In this document: piece by piece, positions 56,632-64,000 of the stretch | Layout: each line of letters opens with the position of its first letter | How positions within the stretch are numbered: position 1 is the first letter of the stretch | Assembly: GCA_033807775.1 (NCBI GenBank) | Contig: CM066313.1 | Coordinates: 65,208,484-65,272,483 of the forward strand | Length of the DNA stretch: 64,000 nt | Reading direction: 5' to 3' | Source: Saussurea involucrata | Taxonomy: Eukaryota; Streptophyta; Magnoliopsida; Asterales; Asteraceae | Translations under genes and position numbers: made by a program | The notes under the pieces: model-generated | The model's input: the letters and a program-made list of their open reading frames with translations, nothing else | Database searches by the model: none | What the model was told of the DNA's origin: nothing

Positions 56632-59155
56632 TTAATCTTCAAGGTTCAGCATGCCAAGCTCGCTGATGAGAAAGTTGAATCTTGTCTCATCAAGAGGTTT
56701 GGTGAAAAGATCATCTAACTGAAAGTTAGTTGGGATAAAGTGAAGTTCTATATCACCATTCATTACATGATCTCTGATAAAATGATATCTGATTTCGATG
56801 TGTTTGGTCTTTGAGTGTAGTACTGGATTATTTGCTATTTGCGATGGCACTGGTGCTGTCGCAATAGATTGGAGTTTTGGAGAGCTGAAGGTCGTAGTCT
56901 AATAGTTGATTTCTCATCCATAAGACCTGAGCACAACAGCTTCCAGCAGCTATATACTCAGCTTTAGCGGTAGAAGTGGACACCGAACTATGCTTATTAC
57001 TTGTCCAACTTACCAGCTTTCCACCCAGAAGTTGACAGCCTTCTATGGTGCTTTTTCTATCCGGTTTGCAACCTACAAAGTCACTATCTGAATAGGCAGT
57101 TAGATCGAACCCTGAGTCTTTAGGATACCAAAGACCTAGGTTGGGTGTACCCTTCAGATATCTGAAAATTCTCTTTATTGCAATCAGATGTGATTCTTTG
57201 GGTTCAGATTGATATCGTGCACATAAACAAGTAGCATACATATTATCAGGACGACTAGCTGTAAAATAAAGAAGAGAGACGATCATCCCTCTGTAGGCAG
57301 TGACATTAACTGGCTTCCCTGAAGGATCTTTGTTAAGTGTCAGTGGAGGTGCCATAAGGGTTTTCATAGATGAGCTTTGAGTTAAATCGATTTTTTTAGC
57401 ATATCTTTAACATACTTACCTTGGTGGATAAATGTACCCTTATCATTCTGCTTGATTTGGAGTCTAAAGAAGTAAGTCAGTTCACCCATCATACTCATTT
57501 TATATTCAGATTTCATTCTTTCAGCGAAACGAGTACATAGAGAAGGGTTAGTAGAACCAAATATAATGTCACCAACATATATTTGAACAAGAATAATATG
57601 ACCTTTTACTTTCCTGAAAAATAGAGTGTTGTCGATTTTACCACGCTCAAATTTTTCAATAAGGAGACAAGAGGATAGAGTGTCATACCATGCACGTGGT
57701 ACTTGTTTTAGACAATAGAGTGCCTTATCCAGCTTATAGACATAACCTAGATGCTTAGAATATGAGAATCTTGGTGGTTGTTCGACATATACTTCTTCAT
57801 TCAGCCTTCCATTGAGAAACGCTGACTTAACATCCATTTGAAAAACTTTGAAGTCTCTGTGAACAGCATAGGCAAGAAACAGACGAATAGTTTTGAGTCT
57901 TGCCACAAGGGCAAACGTTTCATCGTAGTCTATTCCATCATCTTGTATGTATCCCTGAGCAACTAGACGAGCTTTGTTGCGGGTTACAGTGCCATGTTCA
58001 TCTAACTTATTTCGATAGACCCACTTAGTGCCTATTACTGACTTGTTAGATGGAACAAGATTCCAAACTTTGTTTCTTTCGAATTCAGTCAGCTCTTCTT
58101 GCATAGTGCTGATCCAGTTCGGATCTCTGAGGGCATCATCAACCTTCTTTGGTTCAATCAGTGAAATAAAATTAATATATAAACAAATGTTACATGCACT
58201 ACATCGAGTCTGAACACCTGCGTTTGGATCACCAAGAATTTGATCAATGGGGTGATTTATAGTCCATCGCTGAGCAGGAGCATGATCCGCTGACTCAGAG
58301 TGAACTACTGGATGTGAAGAAGAGGCTTCAGCGATTTCAGGTAATTCAGGCAAGATAAATAGAAGCAGACATAGTGTTAATGGGAACAGCTAAAACCTAA
58401 GATGAGGAATCAGCTTCACTTGTCTGCATACTTGGAATGATGACAGGATCATCATCAGCGGTTGGATTGTTGACCTGAGGGTCAGGGTTAAGATTAGCTT
58501 CTGAATCCCCAAAGTGAGAAAACATCCACTGATTAAGTTCTTCGTTGTCAGCAGAAGGTCTAGAGTTCGCTGAACGGAATTCGTCAAATGTGACATGAAT
58601 AGTTTTCTTCTACAGTTTGTCTTCGTTTGTTGAAGACTCTGAAGGCTTTGGATATAGAAGAATATCCAAGAAATATTTCGTCGTCAGCTTTGGGATCAAA
58701 CTTTCCAAGAGCATCTCTGTTGTTTAAGATGAAGCACTGATAACCAAAGATGTGAAGAAAGCTGATAGATGGTTTTGTTTCATGAAAAAGTTCATACGCA
58801 GTCTTGTTGAATCTCTTGACAATCAGTGATCTATTCTACGTGAAACATGCAGTGTTGACAACTTCTGCCCAGAATTGAGTTGGAAGATGAGAATCGTTGA
58901 GCATTGAACGAGCAGCTTCGATGATCGTTCGGTTTCTTCTTTCAGCGACGCCATTTTGTTGTGGTGTTCTCACTGAGGAAAAGTTATGATAAATACCCTT
59001 ACTCTTAAAGAAGTTATCAAGGGAACTGTTTTTGAATTCAGTCCCATGATCACTCCTTATTGAGCGAACAATGAGGTTGTTCAGGACTTCCATTTTCCTG
59101 AAAAAAAATATGAGTTCTTCTGAGGTGTCACTCTTAGCATGGAGAAACATCACTC
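56632..59155 (-). pseudogene. pol: Pol of element H (integrase to RNase H)
   Basis: Starts inside integrase (M-F-L-H-A-K-S-D at 59153) and keeps S-D-H-G-T-E-F, V-A-E-R-R-N-R-T, the C-terminal linker, RT (M-D-V-K-S-A-F-L-N-G, R-A-W-Y-D-T-L-S) and RNase H (A-Y-S-D-S-D-F-V-G-C, S-T-A-K-A-E-Y-I-A-A). The RT catalytic motif reads I-Y-V-G-D, so one of the two Asp residues is changed. Stops at 58834 and about 58390 and frameshifts near 58610, 57395 and 56840 break it. Ends G-M-L-N-L-E-D at 56632. Inactive. Confidence 0.88.
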
Positions 59156-60117
59156 TGTTGATCCAAACCCTCAGTGATTTGATAATGACTCTCTAAGAAA
59201 CACTTAGTGAAAATTGTAAGTAGACAATATGTATTAGAGTTTCACTATCGCTGATAAGTACTAAGACTGTTACAGTACCGCTGATAGGAACTCTCGTTAT
59301 TTGATTCATACATTCAGCGATACTATTCATCAGTGAGCCCTGAGTCTGTTCAGTCTCACTGATGATCGCTGATAAAATATGTTGTTTACATATGATCCCT
59401 GAATATAAGTTTCACGTCAACTATGTTCTACGCTGAAGTCGAAGATCAAGCCAAAGAACCAGCGACAAGTCTACTAATGAACGGATGCGGATATCAGCGA
59501 AGCCAAGACCTGTCCACTCAACGTGAAGTTTCAAGTAGAAGATTTCAGCGAACGCTGAACTTTATCACTCGCTGATAAAGATTTATTCAGCGAATGCTGA
59601 TCATGAAGTCTTCTTCTACAAGTTACTTTTGTCTTATCCCCTTGCACGTCTTCGTACGATCTGTCAGAACGGACATCCCTTTTGTCCAGAATCGTACACC
59701 CAACTCTGATTCTACACTATTCATTATGCGACTACTAGGTTGTCTACCAAGGTCAAACCATGCAACCAATCAGCTGCGGCCACGTGTAAAGTGATACTGT
59801 TGTGCATTAAATGCATGCAGTATATAAAGGAAACCCTACTTCAGAAATGAAGAGCTCGGTCATTTCCTTCTTCTCACTATTCTGTATGTTAGAATATTAT
59901 CCTTATTATTCTTATCTTCTTTCTTTCTTATTTCTAGTGTAAGAAATCTTGGTGATTCTCTTAACTTGTTTAGATTAGGTTTATTCCTTAATCTTGTTCC
60001 GCAACAAGTTGTAAATTGTTTGATACATATCAATAAACAATTTAGAAAAGTAAAATTTGTGTGTGTTTGTATTCAACCCCCCCTTCTACAAACTTGTATA
60101 ACACTCCGGGACCAACA
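59156..60117 (+). repeat. 5' LTR of element I (962 bp)
   Basis: TGTTGATCCAAACCC...GGACCAACA. Has TCAGCG/CGCTGA motifs, a TATATAAAGG box near 59820 and seven C in the conserved motif. Confidence 0.92.
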
Positions 60118-60119
60118 AG

Positions 60120-60131
60120 TGGTATCAGAGC
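60120..60131 (+). promoter_or_regulatory. Primer-binding site of element I
   Basis: TGGTATCAGAGC, two bases after the LTR. Confidence 0.92.
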
Positions 60132-60199
60132 AGATTGTTTAATCTCATAAACAAGATCTTACTTATACTAATCTTTTCTCTTCCTTGCTATTTCTCATA

Positions 60200-60727
60200 A
60201 TGGCTACCAACACAAACACAAACTATATTGACAATGGTTCTCTTCCAAAACCCCCTAGATTTTCCAGAGATAACTTTAATCTGTGAAAAAATAGGATGAT
60301 GCTCTTCTTGGAAGGTGTAGACCCTACTATGCCTTATTACATCGAAAATGGTCTATATATCCCTGTTAGGATTGATCCTGAAGTTCCAGGCACTGCCACT
60401 AGATCTGCCATTCCTGAAAGAATCATTCCTAGGAAAGTTCACACTTGGACTGATGAAGACAAGAAGAAGGTGGCTATCGACACTTCGGCCAGATCAATCA
60501 TCTCTATGGCTCTTCCTGACGAAGTCTACCATTCCGTCATGAACCTGAAAACCTCCAAAGCCATGTGGGACACAATCTGTGTTCAATATGAAGGTACTTC
60601 TGAAGTCCAGGACTCAAGAAAAATCTAACTGGTAAGACAGTACGAAAGCTTCGTTTGTGGTAAGAATGAATCTGTCACTGAACTACATCAGCAGTTTAAC
60701 TGTTTAATTATTGACCTAAAAACCGTT
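60200..60727 (+). pseudogene. gag: Gag N-terminus of element I
   Basis: ATG at 60200 (M-A-T-N-T-N-T-N) matches E's gag start and, unlike E, keeps the frame through P-K-P-P-R-F-S-R. Stops: TGA at 60284 (a Trp codon in related gags) and TAA at 60626. Sequence is cut after L-K-T-V by J's LTR. It covers the particle-forming gag domain but no knuckle. Confidence 0.87.
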
Positions 60728-61702
60728 TGTTGGTCCCGAAGGGTTATACAAGTTTGTAGAAGGGGGGGGGGGGGGGTTGAATACAAACACACAGATTTTA
60801 CTTTTCTAAATTGTTTATTGATAAATCATTAACAATTTACAGCTTGTTGCGGAAACAAGATTAAGGATAAATCCTAAATCTAAACAAGTTGGAACACTAA
60901 GTTTCTTGCACTAAGAAGGAGAAGGAAATTACTAATAATAACCTATCTCAAGAAAAGAAGGATGAACTTGTCCAAAGTTAGCAAGTTACTTCAAAATGAA
61001 GTGAGTTCTTCTTCTTATATACTGCATGCATTTAATGCATTGCAGTTTACACTTTACACGTGGCAGCAGCTGATTGGTTGCATGTCATTGACCTTTGTTG
61101 ACAACCTTAGTAGCCGCATGTTTGAACAGTGTAGTATCAGAGTGGTTGTACGATTTCAAACAATAAGGAGGTTCTATTATGACATATCGTACGGAGTCGT
61201 GCAAGGGTGGATGAGACAAAAAGCACTTTGTACGGAAGACTTCATGATCAGCTTTTCGATGATTCAACGATCTATCATTCTTCATCAGCGAATGATAGAG
61301 TTTAGCGATAGCTGAAGTCTTGTACTTGATACTTCACGTTGAGTGGACAAATCTGAGTCTTCGCTGATCCGCATCAGTTCATTAGGAGACTTGTCGCTGG
61401 TTCTTGAGCTTAATCTTCGACTTCAGCGTAGAACCTATGTTGACGTGAAACTTGTCTTCAGGGATCATAAGTAAACAACTAACTTATCAGCGATCACCAT
61501 AAGTACTGAACAGACTCAGAGTATTATGGTGAACAGTTTCGCTGAATGTTTAATCTAAAGTGCGAGAGTTCCTATCAGCGGTACTGGAAGATCTTAGTAC
61601 TTATCAGCGACAGTGAAACTCTGATACATATTATTTATTTACAATTTTCACTAAGTATATAAGAGAGGGTCATTATCAAATCACTGAGGGTTTGGATCAA
61701 CA
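60728..61702 (-). repeat. 3' LTR of element J (975 bp)
   Basis: Plus-strand TGTTGGTCCCGAAGGG...GTTTGGATCAACA, a canonical end. It has a 15-base G run (60762-60776) in the conserved motif. Confidence 0.92.
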
Positions 61703-61718
61703 ATCTCCCCCTATTTGA
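61703..61718 (-). promoter_or_regulatory. Polypurine tract of element J
   Basis: Minus-strand CAAATAGGGGGAGATT next to the LTR. 61719-61969 is 3' untranslated sequence, nearly the same as in E. Confidence 0.87.
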
Positions 61719-61969
61719 TTATGAGATAGCAACAGAGAAAATTGATATATAATGAAAACATAAAGATAAAAAGAACTCATAAAATATTTGTCCCTTTTAC
61801 TGTTTTCTGGGATCTTTTCTGTACTGATGGAGTAAAGTACGTTCGCTGAAATTTTTCTTTAAACTTTGTTAAGATTACAGAGGGAAGTGGAAAAATTAAA
61901 GTACAACGAATAAAATTACAAGTACAAAAGATGTAGACAGATAAGGATAGAAAGAATTTCAAGGCGATC

Positions 61970-64000
61970 CTATCCGTCAAAAGGTTCTTCCTTAACGAGT
62001 TGTTCATCAAGGGTCATTGATGTGGCAATCATCCAATTAGGGACATCTACTCCTTGATTCTTTTTCTTCAGAGCTTCTTCAAAAATCAAGGGCTTCAGGT
62101 GTCTAGCTTTGATGTCGCGTCTGACTTCACACCAGTATAAGAGATCTCTGAGTTGTTCGATGGGAGCGAGGTGGAGCTCAGAGATACGTTGAAAGTGATG
62201 GTTTCCATCGTAGTCTAGAAAGAATATACCATATGGATCACTTACAACTGTGCCAGGAATGAAAGTTTCTCCAGGTGGTAGGGAGGTGTCAAACGCTGAG
62301 AGATCAGCATCAGGGCCAAGAACTTCAGCACGAGAGAAACCAATACCCGTTTCATTCCGTATAGGAGGACCTGAATCAGAGACTTTCCTTTTCTTAGCAG
62401 AGACTTTTCTTTGTTGAGGAAGAGGAGGAATATCCACAGCAGAAGAAAGCAGGTCGATCTGTTTGTTTAAGATCTTCTCGACGTGGCTTTTGTACTTTGA
62501 GGGCGATCCTTGAATGGCTAATTTTGTTTCTAACCATTCAGAGAGACCAGACTTTTCTAAGGTAGCAGCATAGAAAGTTTGCTTGGTTTTGTCATCTCTG
62601 TAGACATCCACTTCAACAACAGGAACGTCGGCGTACAGTTTTCCTCTGATGTTTGCTTTGAGGATTTTGGATGGTCTAGATCGATAGGTCAGCATTTGTT
62701 TAGCCCATTCCAAGGTCGTGTCAGAGACCTTAGTCTTTTCTCTAACGATCTTTTGAGCATCATCCCATAGCTGACGTTGAACATCAATGGGAACTCTTTT
62801 CAGCTTGGGGTCTTTTATTGATCGTTGAGTAAGCTTGATGGCATATTCTCTATGTTTTTCTTCAGCTTCATTTCTTTCAGCGATTAAGCGTTCAACTCTG
62901 AGGTGTTCCTTGTATTCCTTTTGGGAAACTCTGAACTTTGGAGGAACGGAAGGAAGTTGATCACGCTTCAGAATGATTCGCTGATCTTCGAGTCTCTTGA
63001 TCATTGCATCTCTCTTTTTTTGATCCTCTTCACTTAGCTTTTGAGGAGCCAAGGAAGGTCTGTTTTTGTGAGAGAGAGTCTGTTCTTCAGGTTCATCAGT
63101 CTCAGAGATCAAGTCCAAGACTGGGATTATTTCTTCAGCGTTGAGAGCTGGGATTGTTGTTGAAGTCGCAGCTGTAGGAACTTCAGCGATATCCTCAAAC
63201 AGGGGAGAGGACTAGCTGAAACGCAACGATCTTACAAGTAAGAACATGGGTAGAACAGAGATGAAAAGAATGGGATTGTGTATATAGGTTTGCGGAGGTA
63301 GAGAACTGATAAAGTGTATAGAGGAGGGATGTTGTGTAAGATTAATGTACCTGACAAACCGGCTTGTTAAGCAAGATCATCAGATTTTCATCTTCAGCGA
63401 CACCTTTTCCTTTGCCTTTGTCAGCTTCAGATGCTGATGGCTTTGTCGTTGTCCGCTCCCCTGAAGGTTCATTTATCAGAATCCCTTTAAGAGCTTTAGT
63501 TCTCTGAGCAGGCTTGACGATAAAAGAATCATCATCATCGTCATCTTCGTCATCATCATTCTTTGGAGAAGAGGATGGTTCAACATCAGAAAAATCGATG
63601 GCTTCTTCATCTTCAGCTTCAGACTCAGTTTCTTCAGCTTCTTCTTCGAGTTACTCCCCCTCAGATACAGAGGCGAGCTTCTCGGTTCCCTCAGGGTTTT
63701 CATCTCCCTGAGGTCCAGCGGCTGCTTCAGCTTCAATTGTCTTCTCACCCTCTTCAGTGAAGCTAAGATCTTCAGTCTTCTCTCCCCTGATAGATTCATC
63801 ATGGGAAAGGTCTTCAGCGCTTTTGGAGAGGTCTTCAGCGCTCTTGGAGAGGTCTTCAGCGCTCTTCTCCCCCTCTTTATCATGATGACTGGGGGAGGAA
63901 TGAGAAGATTCAGCAGCTTGTGTGGTTTCCCTGTCTTCTTGGCCAGGGATCCCTATATACATTTCAATCGTTGATAATATGTTTTCCATGTCAGAAATAC
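61970..64000 (-). pseudogene. Env-like third gene of element J, exons 2 (partial) and 3
   Basis: Exon 2 is open from the window edge to a single TAA at 63651 (a Gln codon in E: E-G-E-Q), then continues in frame through the acidic and poly-Asp region to 63351. It has three tandem copies of a 21-bp unit encoding K-S-A-E-D-L-S (about 63811-63873) where E has one. Exon 3 (63211-61970, 414 codons) is fully open and aligns end to end with E exon 3, including Q-R-Q-L-W-D-D-A-Q, N-E-T-G-I-G-F-S-R-A-E and K-E-E-P-F-D-G. Confidence 0.78.
63212..63350 (-). other. Intron 2 of the env-like gene (element J)
   Basis: GTCAG/GTACATT to CAGCTAG/TCC, 139 bp, phase 0. Confidence 0.75.

Larger units (their letters stand above)
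54108..59155 (-). mobile_element. Element H: Sirevirus-type copia element, pol and env-like part
   Basis: Minus strand, cut on the right by element I (in integrase) and on the left by element G (in intron 1 of the env-like gene). It is close to E in sequence and gene order. No LTR of H is in the window. It is the most disrupted of the Sirevirus copies and the host of two later insertions, so probably the oldest. Confidence 0.83.
59156..60727 (+). mobile_element. Element I: 5' end of a Sirevirus-type copia element
   Basis: Plus-strand LTR, primer-binding site and first third of gag, inserted in H's integrase (likely target duplication CACTC at 59151-59155, other copy off-window) and itself cut by element J at 60728. 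Same family as A, E and J. Confidence 0.87.
60728..64000 (-). mobile_element. Element J: 3' end of a Sirevirus-type copia element
   Basis: Minus strand: env-like exons 2-3, polypurine tract, 3' LTR. The rest continues past the window edge. It inserted into element I's gag. Its third gene is the best-kept after E's. Confidence 0.88.

Noticed and set aside
1..64000. Host protein-coding, tRNA or rRNA genes
   Set aside because: Every long frame is explained by a retrotransposon domain or its shadow; no tRNA-like or rRNA-like sequence was noticed, although short RNA genes could be missed by eye.

Overview
The window is repeat DNA from a plant nuclear genome, with no recognisable host gene, tRNA or rRNA. 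It is a nested stack of LTR retrotransposons, mostly Ty1/copia elements of the Sirevirus type plus one Ty3/gypsy fragment of the Athila type. A large-genome eudicot is likely. Asteraceae is a guess from the style of the third gene downstream of pol and is not proven by the sequence.

Layout. 1-3380: 3' end of Sirevirus A (+). 3381-9115: 3' half of Sirevirus B (+), fused at a hybrid LTR (8689-9613) to element C (+, 9116-19949), which has gag but no pol. Element D (+, 11010-16019, complete, non-autonomous) sits inside C's gag. 19950-24603: Athila-like gypsy fragment K (-) without LTRs. 24604-26440: second pol-less copy of the C family (C', -). 26441-27130: unclassified repeat. 27131-54107: long Sirevirus G (-) with its 5' LTR on the right. 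Inside G's gag lie complete Sirevirus E (-, 35391-49308, target duplication GTATG) and a solo LTR (52219-52569, GAGTC). Inside E is another solo LTR (38541-39504, GATCC). 54108-59155: Sirevirus H (-), into whose third gene G inserted. 59156-60727: 5' end of Sirevirus I (+), inserted in H's pol. 60728-64000: 3' end of Sirevirus J (-), inserted in I's gag.

How the parts work together. Each copia element has LTR, primer-binding site for initiator tRNA-Met, gag (CCHC knuckles, coiled coil, C-terminal W-V-P motif), pol (protease, integrase, reverse transcriptase, RNase H), then a third gene, polypurine tracts and the 3' LTR. Nearly all coding regions carry nonsense codons or frameshifts. E is the best preserved: each pol domain is readable and there is one nonsense codon in pol.

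The most interesting feature is the third (env-like) gene. In B, E and H it has its own promoter (TGACGTCA element plus TATA box) downstream of pol. In A, B, E and J, GT...AG introns sit at matching places and phases, and H keeps the first donor. Its product shows a basic nuclear-localisation-like cluster, a coiled coil and an acidic tract, and I saw no obvious signal peptide or membrane segment. Each subfamily also carries its own dense, CpG-containing, near-palindromic short motif in non-coding DNA: TCAGCGA in A/E/I/J, CACCGA in C, TCCGGA in G. I propose, as inference only, that the third gene encodes a nuclear factor (for example anti-silencing, by analogy with Arabidopsis VANC proteins) that recognises its own subfamily's motif.
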